Part shown: one piece after another, positions 8,820 through 17,725 of the stretch
How positions within the stretch are numbered: position 1 is the first letter of the stretch
How the letters are laid out: each line of letters starts with the position of its first letter
Origin: Sphingomonas melonis
GTDB lineage: Bacteria; Pseudomonadota; Alphaproteobacteria; Sphingomonadales; Sphingomonadaceae
Assembly: GCF_013409985.1 (NCBI RefSeq)
Contig: NZ_JACCBY010000002.1
Span: 806,001-870,000 of the forward strand
Length of the DNA stretch: 64,000 nt
Direction of reading: 5' to 3'
Position numbers and translations under genes: made by a program
Notes under the pieces: model-generated
The model's input: only the letters and a program-made list of their open reading frames with translations
Told to the model about the DNA's origin: nothing
Database searches by the model: none

Positions 8820-9398
8820 ATGACCGCCATCGCTACCCTGCCCTTCTCCGACCCGCGCCTGTCGATCGTCACCGTCGGCGATGGCGAGGGCACGCCCGCT
8901 TGGCAGCGGATGTTCGGCTGGCCGGCCGGCGGTTCCGGCGCGGTGCCGCTCGACGCGCGATCAGCGGGCGCGCGCAACATCTGGGCCGCGAAGCTGGACC
9001 GCGCGGTACGCGAGGCGGATGCGCGCGTGCTGCTCGTCGCCGAAGGATTGGGCTGCGCGGCGAGCGCCTGGTGGGCGCGGCTGTCGCCCGCGCATGACGT
9101 GCGGAAGGTGGCCGGCGCCTTGCTCTTCGCACCGCCGACCCAGCCGGACGGGCTGTTCGCCTCGCCGAAGTCCCGCCTGCCCTTCCCCTCTCTGGTCATC
9201 CGTCCGGGCGGCATGGCGGACGATCTGGCGGCGGCGGTCGAGGATTGGGGCAGCCGGCTGGTCGTCGGTGATCGCGTGCGCGACCGGCATGCGGGCGCGG
9301 TCGCCTGGCGGCAGGCGCAGCGGCTGTTCCTGCGGCTGACGCAGCAGATGGTCGAGCATGACGTCGACCGCGTCCGGGCGATCACTGGCTGGCGCTGA
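8820..9398 (+). CDS. RBBP9/YdeN-family alpha/beta hydrolase fold protein, active-site serine missing
   Basis: The 192-residue protein keeps the RBBP9/YdeN layout: the nucleophile-elbow strand LLVAEGLGCAAS, then ALLFAPP, then PSLVIRP. The family usually reads AHSLG at the elbow. Here it reads AEGLG, so the catalytic serine is glycine and the preceding His is Glu. The later Asp and His motifs of the family are also not recognisable. It therefore looks like a non-catalytic relative. GAGGAGA lies upstream of the ATG at 8820, and an ATG at 8801 is a possible alternative. It follows the PhnD-like gene by 133 bp on the same strand. Confidence 0.7.
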   Translation: MTAIATLPFSDPRLSIVTVGDGEGTPAWQRMFGWPAGGSGAVPLDARSAGARNIWAAKLDRAVREADARVLLVAEGLGCAASAWWARLSPAHDVRKVAGALLFAPPTQPDGLFASPKSRLPFPSLVIRPGGMADDLAAAVEDWGSRLVVGDRVRDRHAGAVAWRQAQRLFLRLTQQMVEHDVDRVRAITGWR

Positions 9399-9469
9399 GC
9401 CGGCGCCGACCCTTGTCGATCCCGGTGTCCGTTGCCTATGTCTGCGGCAACAGGACCATGGAGACGGCA

Positions 9470-9811
9470 ATGCGTAATGGAATGATGCTGATGCTGGCCG
9501 CGGCCTTGACCGGCTGCGGGTCGCAACCGCAACCGCAACCGACCAACACCGCCAGCCCCGCGCCGAAGGAGACCGGCTATATCGCCAAGGTCACCGCGCT
9601 GCCGCCGCGGCAGCTCAACGGCGTGCTCTACCGCGCGATCGACGATGCCAAACAGCCGTGCCAGGGCATCGCCGGGGTCGCCCGTCAGGCCGATCGCAAG
9701 GGCAAGCCCGTGTGGGCGGTGCGCTGCATCGAGGGCAGCGCCTGGCTGGTCGCGCTCGGCGACGACGGGATGGCGGACGTCACCGGCATCCCCGCCCGCA
9801 GCGGCGGCTGA
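9470..9811 (+). CDS. Small putative lipoprotein
   Basis: The 113-residue protein begins with a short lipoprotein signal peptide ending in the lipobox LTGC (Cys at about residue 15), followed by a QPQPQP linker. The mature part has two cysteines (KQPCQGI and AVRCIEG) that could form a disulfide. I recognise no domain. The ATG at 9470 puts the hydrophobic stretch at the N-terminus after GGAGACGG. An in-frame ATG at 9458 would add four residues. Function is unknown. Confidence 0.7.
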   Translation: MRNGMMLMLAAALTGCGSQPQPQPTNTASPAPKETGYIAKVTALPPRQLNGVLYRAIDDAKQPCQGIAGVARQADRKGKPVWAVRCIEGSAWLVALGDDGMADVTGIPARSGG

Positions 9812-9821
9812 TCCGACGAAA

Positions 9822-9847
9822 GGAGCGGCCGCACCCACGGCCGCTCC
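9822..9847. terminator. Convergent terminator-like hairpin
   Basis: GGAGCGGCCG and its exact complement CGGCCGCTCC enclose a 6-nt loop between the lipoprotein gene and the convergent aminopeptidase gene. On the minus strand the stem is followed by TTTC. On the plus strand there is only CTTCCC, so it should work better for the peptidase gene. Confidence 0.65.
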
Positions 9848-9853
9848 CTTCCC

Positions 9854-12439
9854 TCACGCGCCCTGGCCGAGCCAGGTCTGAACCGCGGGGCGCAGCCGCT
9901 CGGTCGCCGCCTTGCGGACCGCGATACCCGACACGACCCGCTTGGCGGGACCGCGCGACGTTTCCGGCATCGTCGCGGCGAAGGCCGTGATCTTCTCCGG
10001 CATCTTCGGATCGACCGAGCCGCCGCCGAGCCCGACGATGAAGCTCGCCTTGCTGCTTTCCTCGATAAAGCCCTCGACCAGCGCGCGATTCGCCACCGCC
10101 CAGTCGAACGCCATGTCCGGATGCTCGCCCGAGATCGAGCGGAGCAGCGCGGCGCGCTGCGGCGCGGTGAAGGTGTCGGTCTTGAGCAGATCGAGCGCGC
10201 GGGCGGCGAGCGCATCGTCCCTGGCGTAGCCGAGCAGCGAGACGAAGCGGTTCTTGGCGACCGGATTGGTCTCCGCCTTGGTCAGGCGCAGCAACAGGTC
10301 CCAGTCGGCCGCGCTCGCGTTGGACGCGAAGGTGGCGAGGATCGGCTGGCGGATCGCCGGCGGGATCGCGGTCGGATCGGTCGGCAGCTTGGCGACATAG
10401 CTGCGCGCCTGGCGCAGCACCTCGGGATCGCCGTTATACCCGAGCTGGCCGACGAGATTCTCGCGCAGGTTGCTGACCAGCGGCGATTCGTCCGGCCGGG
10501 CGGTATAGCCGATACGTTGCAGCACGGGGCTGAGGATCGCGACCGTGCGGGCGCGCAGCGGCGCGGCCAGCGCGGTCCGTTCGAACATGCCGTTGAGGCT
10601 GCCGAGCCGGCCCGACACCAGCGACCATTCGAGCGGATCGGCATTGGCGCCGACCTGACCCATCAGCGCGAAATAGCGCGACAGGTCCTGATATCCCCCT
10701 GCGGCAAGGGCATAATCATCGGCGAGCGTGCCGAGCCGGTCTTCGAGCGGCAGGCGCGTATAGTCGCGCACCAGCGCGTCGTGCCCGGGCTGGTCGTAAA
10801 GCACGCGGGTATAGCTGCCCTTGCCCTTGTTGAGCAGCAGCGTTCCGCAGCCCTTGACCGACACGGTCGTCGCCGGACCAGTGACGATCGTCCGGGTCTC
10901 GCCGCCGCCGAGCGTGGACACGACCAGCGGCACCTTCCACGTCTGCGGCGCCTTGGATGCCTCGTCGAGGCCGAACCGGCCCTGCGCCAGCGTCGCGGTG
11001 GTGGTGCCGCCGGTGCAGCGCGCGCCGGTCAGCGTCACCAGCGGCACGCCGCCCTGCAACGTATAGCCATGCGCGATCTCCGCCACCGGCTGGCCCGCCG
11101 CCGCCGACAGCTCGGCCCAGAGCTGCTCGGTCACGGTGTTCCCGAACTTGTACTTGGCCATGTAGCGGCGGATGCCGTCGCGGAACGTATCCGGGCCGAG
11201 CGTCGATTCGAGCATGCCGATGACCGCCTGCCCCTTCGAATAGGTGATGCCGTCGAACGCCTCGCCAATCTGGTCGACGGTCTCGATCTTGCGGATGATC
11301 GGGTGGGTCGCGGCGGTCGCGTCGATGCCCATCGCCGCCTCCCGGTCGCTGGACACCGCGGCGGCATCCGCCTTCCACGCCGGGTTGAGATCGGCAGCGG
11401 ACTTGTTCTCCATCCACGAGGCGAACCCCTCGTTGAGCCACAGGTCGTCCCACCATTGCATCGTCACGAGGTCGCCGAACCATTGGTGCGCCATCTCATG
11501 CGCAACGACGGTGAAGATGCGCTGCTTGCCACTCTCGGTGGCGCGCTTGGGGTCGAACAGCAATTCGGGCTCGAAATAGAAGATCGCGCCCCAATTCTCC
11601 ATCGCGCCGAAGAACTGGCTGGAGCCCGGGCCGGCGACCATGTCGAGCTTGGGCAGCGGATAGGGCTGGCCGAAATAGCTGTTGTAATAGGGCAGCAGCC
11701 GCTTCGCCTCGGCGAGCGCGTAATCGCCCTGATCGACCACGCCGCGCCGGGTAATGACGCCGATCTCGACGGTGCCGGCCTGCACCGTCTTGCGCTCCAG
11801 ATCGCCCATGCCGAGGTAGAGCAGATAGCTGGACATCACCGGCGTCTCGGCGAAGCTGTAGAGCTGCGTGCCGTCCGCCTGTTTCGCCACCGAGGTGGCG
11901 GGCATGTTCGAGAAGGCGAGCTGACCGGCAGGCGCGGTCGCCTTCAGCCGGAACTTCGCCTTGAACGCGGGCTCGTCCCACATCGGCGCGAAGCGGCGGG
12001 CGTCGGGCGCTTCGAACTGGGTCGCGAGCATCCGCGCCTTCGACCCGTCCTGGTTGGTATAGTCGATCGCGAACAGGCCGGCGGCGGACTGGTTGATCTT
12101 GCCGCTCCAGCGGAAGCCGACGGTGTGGCGACCGACCTTCGCCGCCGCGGGCAGCGTCAGCACGAGCTGCTGCTTGTCCTTGTCGAGCGCGAAGGGCACC
12201 GCCTTGCCGTCGAAGGTGGCGGCGGCGACCGCCAGATCGGCGGCGTTGAGCGTGATCGTGCCGGTCGCCGCCTTGACGTCGATCTCCACCGTCTCGCTGC
12301 CGGTGAAGGTCATCGCCTGGGCGTTCGGCGCAACGGTGATGTCATAGAGCACCGGCACCACCGTCGCGGGCAGGCTGCCCGCGGCAAGCGCAGGGGTGGA
12401 GACGGTCAGAGCAAGGGCGGCGGCAATGGCTAGCTTCAT
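9854..12439 (-). CDS. M1 family zinc aminopeptidase, secreted
   Basis: The 861-residue gluzincin has a signal peptide (MKLAIAAALALTVSTPALA). It carries the exopeptidase motif GAMENWG at about residues 278-284 and the zinc site HEMAHQWFGD at 314-323, with the third ligand in NEGFASW 18 residues further on. It should remove N-terminal amino acids from peptides in the periplasm, and the C-terminal half is the helical ERAP1-like domain. The ATG at 12439 has GGAG about 11 bases upstream. A GTG four codons earlier is too close to that site. The gene is divergent from nitronate monooxygenase. Confidence 0.94.
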   Translation of the reverse strand: MKLAIAAALALTVSTPALAAGSLPATVVPVLYDITVAPNAQAMTFTGSETVEIDVKAATGTITLNAADLAVAAATFDGKAVPFALDKDKQQLVLTLPAAAKVGRHTVGFRWSGKINQSAAGLFAIDYTNQDGSKARMLATQFEAPDARRFAPMWDEPAFKAKFRLKATAPAGQLAFSNMPATSVAKQADGTQLYSFAETPVMSSYLLYLGMGDLERKTVQAGTVEIGVITRRGVVDQGDYALAEAKRLLPYYNSYFGQPYPLPKLDMVAGPGSSQFFGAMENWGAIFYFEPELLFDPKRATESGKQRIFTVVAHEMAHQWFGDLVTMQWWDDLWLNEGFASWMENKSAADLNPAWKADAAAVSSDREAAMGIDATAATHPIIRKIETVDQIGEAFDGITYSKGQAVIGMLESTLGPDTFRDGIRRYMAKYKFGNTVTEQLWAELSAAAGQPVAEIAHGYTLQGGVPLVTLTGARCTGGTTTATLAQGRFGLDEASKAPQTWKVPLVVSTLGGGETRTIVTGPATTVSVKGCGTLLLNKGKGSYTRVLYDQPGHDALVRDYTRLPLEDRLGTLADDYALAAGGYQDLSRYFALMGQVGANADPLEWSLVSGRLGSLNGMFERTALAAPLRARTVAILSPVLQRIGYTARPDESPLVSNLRENLVGQLGYNGDPEVLRQARSYVAKLPTDPTAIPPAIRQPILATFASNASAADWDLLLRLTKAETNPVAKNRFVSLLGYARDDALAARALDLLKTDTFTAPQRAALLRSISGEHPDMAFDWAVANRALVEGFIEESSKASFIVGLGGGSVDPKMPEKITAFAATMPETSRGPAKRVVSGIAVRKAATERLRPAVQTWLGQGA

Positions 12440-12567
12440 GGAAGGACACACTCCGGAAACACTGTATCATTGGGCCATACGCCTTTGTTCGGCGCGGGCA
12501 AGATGGGCCTTGCTGGACAGGCCGATCAGTTGCGCTAAACAACCGATCCAGAGAGGAAGCCGCCGCC

Positions 12568-13524
12568 ATGACACCCCCGATTTTCAACCGTCTGCGCCTG
12601 CCCGTGATCGGTTCGCCGCTGTTCATCATCTCCGGCCCGGAGCTGGTGATCGCGCAGTGCAAGGCGGGAATCGTCGGCTCCTTCCCGGCGCTTAACGCGC
12701 GGCCGCAGGCGCTGCTCGACGAATGGCTCCACCGCATCACCGAGGAACTGGCGGCGCACGATCGCGACCACCCGGAGGCGCCCGCGGCACCGTTCGCGGT
12801 GAACCAGATCGTCCATAAGTCGAACGATCGGCTGGAGCAGGACCTCGCCACCTGCGCCAAATGGAAGGTGCCGATCGTCATCACCTCGCTCGGCGCACGC
12901 GAGGACCTCAATACGGCGGTGCACGGCTGGGGCGGCATCACCTTGCACGACGTGATCGACGACCGGTTCGCGCGCAAGGCGATCGACAAGGGCGCGGACG
13001 GGCTGATCGCGGTCGCGGCGGGCGCGGGCGGCCATGCCGGCACGCTGTCGCCGTTCGCGATCGTGCAGGAGATCCGGCAATGGTTCGACGGGCCGCTGGC
13101 GCTCTCCGGCTCGATCGCCAGCGGCGGCGCGATCCTCGCCGCGCAGGCGATGGGCGCCGACTTCGCCTATATCGGCTCGCCGTTCATCGCGACCACCGAG
13201 GCGAATGCCGCGCCCGACTATAAGGCGTCGATCGTCGACAGCCGCGCGGCGGACATCGTCTATTCCAACCTGTTCACCGGCGTGCATGGCAATTACCTGC
13301 GCAGCTCGATCGCCAAGTCCGGGCTCGACCCCGACAATCTGCCCGAGGGCGACCTCAAGACGATGAACTTCGGCGGCGGCGAAGGCAACAAGGCCAAGGC
13401 GTGGCGCGACATCTGGGGGTCGGGCCAGGGCATCGGCGTGATCGACCGGGTCGAGAGCGTCGCCGATCGCGTAGACCGGTTCGCGACCGAATATGCCGCG
13501 GCAAAGGCGCGCCTGCTCGGCTGA
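12568..13524 (+). CDS. Nitronate monooxygenase (2-nitropropane dioxygenase family)
   Basis: The 318-residue TIM-barrel FMN protein starts with the family pattern PVIGSPLFIISGPELVIAQC and carries the flavin phosphate block AAGAGGHAGTLSPF and SGSIASGGAILAAQAMGADF. These enzymes oxidise alkyl nitronates such as propionate-3-nitronate using FMN and O2. Some relatives are enoyl-ACP reductases (FabK), but the length and the GAGGHAG form favour NMO. GAGAGGAAG lies upstream of the ATG. Confidence 0.9.
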   Translation: MTPPIFNRLRLPVIGSPLFIISGPELVIAQCKAGIVGSFPALNARPQALLDEWLHRITEELAAHDRDHPEAPAAPFAVNQIVHKSNDRLEQDLATCAKWKVPIVITSLGAREDLNTAVHGWGGITLHDVIDDRFARKAIDKGADGLIAVAAGAGGHAGTLSPFAIVQEIRQWFDGPLALSGSIASGGAILAAQAMGADFAYIGSPFIATTEANAAPDYKASIVDSRAADIVYSNLFTGVHGNYLRSSIAKSGLDPDNLPEGDLKTMNFGGGEGNKAKAWRDIWGSGQGIGVIDRVESVADRVDRFATEYAAAKARLLG

Positions 13525-13641
13525 GCGGCGGACGACATGGCACTTTAACGGGACGCACCCTCGTCGCACGCGCCGGCGCTTTTAGCGGGCCGAGGAGTGT
13601 GCGACAGTGGATGCGAGTTTCGATCGGTTCCTTGTGAGATT

Positions 13642-13748
13642 CGTCACCCCGGACTTGTTCCGGGGTCCACCGGGCCGCAACCGAACGGTGTAGAATCAAG
13701 CCCTTCGCCTCGCCGCAGAGTGGACCCCGGAACAGGTCCGGGGTGACG
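13642..13748. repeat. REP-like intergenic palindrome, copy 2
   Basis: The arms at 13642-13670 and 13720-13748 are reverse complements with one mismatch, and the spacer is 49 bp. The copy sits in the 309-bp gap between nitronate monooxygenase and rcdA. The rest of that gap shows no gene. Confidence 0.88.
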
Positions 13749-13833
13749 GGGTGGGTTGGGGACGCGGCGGACCCAACCCAACGCTCCTATGCAATCGCCC
13801 CGGCTGCGCGAGGGACGGACGCGAACGCGGCGT

Positions 13834-14292
13834 TCAGAACGCCAAAGCGAGGCGGTCGTGCAGGCGGTGGACGGGGCTTGGCGTGTGCTGCTGTTCCTGC
13901 GCGTCGTCGAGCAGGCCGACGCGGCGGTGGAGGTTGGCGCTTGCCGCGACCAGCCCCTGCGCGCGCGCGGGCAGCGCCCGCACGAGGTCGACGTCGAACT
14001 GCGGCGCGTGGCCGAGACGACGGGTGGGGTCGAGCGCCTCGCGCGGCTTCAGTTCGCCGGCATCGACGGCACGCTGGGTCAGCAGCCAGGCGATGACGTG
14101 CATCAGCCGCGTCGTCACCTTCAGCGATTCACACGAGAAACCGACGCGGATCAGCGGATCGAGCGTCTCGCGCTCGGCGCGGCCAATAGTGTCGAAATAG
14201 GCGCGCGCCTCGTCGGCGAGCAGCATCGCATCGGTATAAAGCGAGTCGATCAGACGATCGTGGAGGCGCGATTCGCTGCTGCGGCGGGTCAT
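13834..14292 (-). CDS. rcdA: DUF1465 protein, RcdA-like regulator of CtrA degradation
   Basis: The 152-residue helical protein matches the DUF1465/RcdA family: LIDSLYTDAMLLADEARAYF, then CESLKVTTRLMHVIAWLLTQRAV. In Caulobacter, RcdA is an adaptor that, with CpdR and PopA, delivers CtrA and other substrates to ClpXP at the start of S phase. The disordered C-terminal tail is short. Downstream on the same strand as the DUF465 gene at 14384, it is probably transcribed with it. The name rests on family similarity, and the local cell-cycle role is inferred. Confidence 0.8.
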   Translation of the reverse strand: MTRRSSESRLHDRLIDSLYTDAMLLADEARAYFDTIGRAERETLDPLIRVGFSCESLKVTTRLMHVIAWLLTQRAVDAGELKPREALDPTRRLGHAPQFDVDLVRALPARAQGLVAASANLHRRVGLLDDAQEQQHTPSPVHRLHDRLALAF

Positions 14293-14383
14293 GGCGATGG
14301 GGTGGCACAGGCCCCGCGGCTTGGACAGATGCCATAATGGTCCCAGTTGTGCCGAAGTGATTCGGTCGGGACAGAAAAAGCCG

Positions 14384-14581
14384 TCAGGCGATGATGTCGG
14401 GGATCAGCTGATCCTCGCAATTGGCAATCTCGTCGCGCAGCCGCAGCTTGCGCTTCTTGAGCCGTGCGACCTGCAACTGATCGGGCACGCCGGTGCTGGT
14501 GAGCGCGTCGATCGCAGCATCCAGATCGCGATGTTCGGTGCGCAACGCGTCGAGCCGGGCGATGATCTGTGCTTCGTCCAT
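14384..14581 (-). CDS. DUF465 (YdcH) small coiled-coil protein
   Basis: The 65-residue protein has the DUF465 pattern: an acidic N-terminal helix with an RLDALRTEHRDLDAAID register, then LKKRKLRLRDEIA. The family forms short coiled coils of unknown function and is widespread in proteobacteria. It lies 91 bp upstream of rcdA on the same strand and is divergent from a second DUF465 gene at 14751. Confidence 0.85.
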   Translation of the reverse strand: MDEAQIIARLDALRTEHRDLDAAIDALTSTGVPDQLQVARLKKRKLRLRDEIANCEDQLIPDIIA

Positions 14582-14750
14582 GCCTAATTCCCTGCCGCCT
14601 GGGCGCTCCCCTAGCCCAGCCGCGACGCCGGACCAAGTCGTCGCACGCAGCCACTCGGCTAATCGCGTTCACCGCATTTCGATGAGGACTTTTAACGTCT
14701 TCGATGGTTTACTCAGTCCCCCAACACGCATGCATCAGGAGGACACCGAA

Positions 14751-14906
14751 ATGCAGACGACGCATCAACAGGCTCTGGAGACCAAGCATGCCGCGCTCGA
14801 AAGCCGCATCGCCGACGAAACCCACCGCCCGTTGCCCAACGCCGCGCTCCTCTATGATTTGAAACGCAAGAAGCTGAAGCTCAAGGAAGAGCTGAACGGC
14901 CTCTAG
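14751..14906 (+). CDS. DUF465 small protein, second copy
   Basis: The 51-residue protein ends with LLYDLKRKKLKLKEELNGL, matching the C-terminal helix of DUF465. The N-terminal helix (ETKHAALESRIADE) is shorter than in the neighbour. The start ATG at 14751 is fixed by AGGAGG at 14738-14743. A hairpin terminator follows directly. The two copies are only about 170 bp apart and face away from each other, sharing an intergenic promoter region. Confidence 0.88.
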   Translation: MQTTHQQALETKHAALESRIADETHRPLPNAALLYDLKRKKLKLKEELNGL

Positions 14907-14915
14907 GCCCAGCCG

Positions 14916-14942
14916 GCCCCTCCCTTCGCGGAGGGGCTTTTT
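14916..14942 (+). terminator. Intrinsic terminator after DUF465 gene
   Basis: GCCCCTCC, a 6-nt loop, and GGAGGGGC, followed by TTTTT, begin 10 bases after the stop codon. Confidence 0.9.
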
Positions 14943-14987
14943 GCAGGGGCGTCATGCGACGCTCCTGACGCGCCGCAATGCCCGCTC

Positions 14988-15329
14988 TCAGGCCGTTTTC
15001 GCCCCACTGACCGGCTTGCGCGCCTTCTTCGGATCGATCGGCGAATCGAGCGCGATGCCGATCCGCCCTTCGGTGCACCAAGCGACCTTTCCGGTGACCT
15101 TGCCGATGCCGCGCAGGTCGAGCGTCACCGCGGTGCCCGGCTCCTTGACGCGGGCACAGTCGACCATCAGCCCGCCCTCCGACAGGTTGCGGACGCGCAC
15201 GTCGCGGACGGTGTCTTCCTCCTCGAAGCGCAGCGGTGCCATGAGGAACAGGCTGTCGCGCGTCTGGCTTCGCTGCGATCCGCCGGCCGCATCGGACCTG
15301 TCGAACGGGTCGTGGGAAAAGCTGTCCAT
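14988..15329 (-). CDS. PilZ domain protein
   Basis: The 113-residue single-domain PilZ protein has the c-di-GMP binding signature RSQTR (RxxxR) at the N-terminus and RNLSEGGLMVD ([D/N]xSxxG), then GIGKVTGKVAWCTEGRIGIAL. It should bind cyclic di-GMP, and its partner is unknown. The ATG at 15329 is chosen because it starts just before the domain. A GTG at 15404 would add 25 poorly conserved residues. No strong ribosome binding site helps decide. Confidence 0.85.
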   Translation of the reverse strand: MDSFSHDPFDRSDAAGGSQRSQTRDSLFLMAPLRFEEEDTVRDVRVRNLSEGGLMVDCARVKEPGTAVTLDLRGIGKVTGKVAWCTEGRIGIALDSPIDPKKARKPVSGAKTA

Positions 15330-15414
15330 AAACGAAGCCTGTATGACCGGTGCCGCATCGGCACCAGCACCTAAGAGTCGGGAAGTAACGAAAACGTCAA
15401 TCACCCGCGGCGGT

Positions 15415-15879
15415 TCAATCCTCGCGCGAGATCTTCTCGTTGCGCTCGTGCCGTTCCTGCGCCTCCAGCGTCATCGTCGCGATCGGACGCGCCTCCAGCC
15501 GGCCCAGGCTGATCGGTTCGCCGGTCACTTCGCAATAGCCGTATTCGCCCTCGTCGATGCGGCGGATCGCCGCCTCGATCTTCGAGACGAGCTTGCGCTG
15601 GCGATCGCGGGTGCGCAGCTCGATCGACCAGTCGGTCTCGCTCGACGCGCGGTCGGTGAGGTCGGCCTCGCGTAGCGAGTCCAGTTGCAGCTGGTTCAGC
15701 GTACCGGCCGCGTCCTGCAGGATCGCATCCTTCCAGCGCAGCAGCTTGTTGCGGAAATACGCCTGCTGGCGCAGGCTCATGAACGGTTCGTCGGCGCTGG
15801 GCCGATAGCCATCGTCGGCATCGTTGGCCGCCGGCGGATTGGTCGTTACATCGTCGATCTGACTGACTTGCGTTGCCAT
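15415..15879 (-). CDS. dksA: RNA polymerase-binding transcription factor DksA
   Basis: The 154-residue protein has the DksA coiled coil with the tip motif DLTDRAS (DxxDxA, Asp73 and Asp76), which enters the polymerase secondary channel, and a C-terminal globular region GEYGYCEVTGEPISLGRLEA. The zinc finger keeps only one cysteine (Cys116); the other three positions are Thr, Gly/Ser-like and Ala. One-cysteine, zinc-independent DksA forms are known in alphaproteobacteria, so this should still work with ppGpp in the stringent response. GGAGGGAGA precedes the ATG at 15879, and a promoter-like sequence lies about 60-85 bp upstream. Confidence 0.93.
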   Translation of the reverse strand: MATQVSQIDDVTTNPPAANDADDGYRPSADEPFMSLRQQAYFRNKLLRWKDAILQDAAGTLNQLQLDSLREADLTDRASSETDWSIELRTRDRQRKLVSKIEAAIRRIDEGEYGYCEVTGEPISLGRLEARPIATMTLEAQERHERNEKISRED

Positions 15880-15936
15880 ACCACTCTCCCTCCGGCCCCA
15901 TGATGACCTCGGGGCCGCCCCCAAATGGTTGAAGCG

Positions 15937-15965
15937 CCTATAATCGCGCCGGAGAGGAACCACAA
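15937..15965 (-). promoter_or_regulatory. Candidate sigma-70 promoter of dksA
   Basis: On the minus strand, TTGTGG (15965-15960), a 17-bp spacer and TATAGG (15942-15937) precede dksA. The predicted transcript start is about 50 bp before the ATG. Confidence 0.5.
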
Positions 15966-16264
15966 GCGATGACAGTTACCGAATCGTACGTGCCTGCGTT
16001 CTTTTATTGCACCACATCGGTCCTGTGATTGCTGCACTGCCGCGACGAACCGGGCATGGTAAACGGCGGAGGCAACATCTGTTCCACTCTGGTACGTTAA
16101 CGGCGTTGGCGACGCATCAGGGTGGTGAAAACCCGATATCGCCGCAACAATCCGCCGAAGGTTCTTGCACTTAGCGATATCTTCGGCGCTTGGTCCTATG
16201 GCAGCACCGCGCGGCTGCGAGCGCGATTCTGGGGCATCGGCGCCAGCAACGGGAAAGAGACCTT
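15966..16264. other. Intergenic region, no gene recognised
   Basis: Beyond the dksA promoter, this stretch of about 300 bp before the Ser/Asn-Gln-rich protein gene holds no convincing ORF, terminator or RNA gene. It must contain that gene's promoter, but I cannot point to a good -35/-10 pair. Confidence 0.4.
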
Positions 16265-17125
<861 letters not shown>

Positions 17126-17139
17126 GCGCAAGATACGCA

Positions 17140-17171
17140 AAGGGGCGCCGGACCCACGTCCGGCACCCCTT
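17140..17171. terminator. Convergent terminator hairpin
   Basis: A stem built from AGGGG and GCCGGAC pairs with GTCCGGC and CCCCT. It lies in the 67-bp space between the Ser-rich gene and the convergent host-attachment-family gene. Short A and T runs flank it on both sides, so it can serve both directions. Confidence 0.7.
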
Positions 17172-17192
17172 CAAGCGTCAGGCCGCCCTGCG

Positions 17193-17624
17193 TCAGGCGG
17201 CGCTGAGCGCCTTTTCGATGTCCGGCACCGGATGGCCGGTCAGGTCCTTGGCCAGTTCGCCGGTCAACCGGCTGCTGACCTCCTTGTGATAGTGACGGCG
17301 CAATTCGCCGAGCGTCTTGGGCGGCGCGACGATGATCAGCGAATCGAACTCGTTGGCGAGCGCGCGACGCTTGAGCATGTCGGCGGTGTCGGCGGCGAAG
17401 CGATCCTCCTCCTGCTGGTGGAAATCGACCTCGCCCATCGTGCCCATCTGCGTCGAGCTGGCCCCGCCGGCGGCGTCGGTCTTCTGGTCGCGGTCGGCCG
17501 GATTGGCTTGTTCCTGCGCGTGTTCGACCCGCAGGTTGGGGAATTCGGCATCGCCTTCGTTACGGAAGAACAAGGCCTTACGCCCGTCGGCGACCAGTAC
17601 GAAGGCGTTGTGGGGAACCTGCAT
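17193..17624 (-). CDS. Host attachment protein family (PF10116-like)
   Basis: The 143-residue protein matches the family annotated as required for attachment to host cells: FVLVADGRKALFFRNEGD at the start, an acidic middle, then SLIIVAPPKTLGELRRHYH. The fold resembles eRF1/Dom34 domain 2. The attachment label comes from a rhizobial phenotype, and many free-living bacteria carry it, so its role here is uncertain. AGGAG lies upstream of the ATG at 17624. Confidence 0.85.
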   Translation of the reverse strand: MQVPHNAFVLVADGRKALFFRNEGDAEFPNLRVEHAQEQANPADRDQKTDAAGGASSTQMGTMGEVDFHQQEEDRFAADTADMLKRRALANEFDSLIIVAPPKTLGELRRHYHKEVSSRLTGELAKDLTGHPVPDIEKALSAA

Positions 17625-17725
17625 GGCGTTACTCCTGATCGTTGGACTCGACGGGTCAACGCCGCCGGGGCCGCTGGGGTTGCCGACTTGCGCGGCGGAG
17701 AGCGCGTCGGCATAGCCGCCGCATC

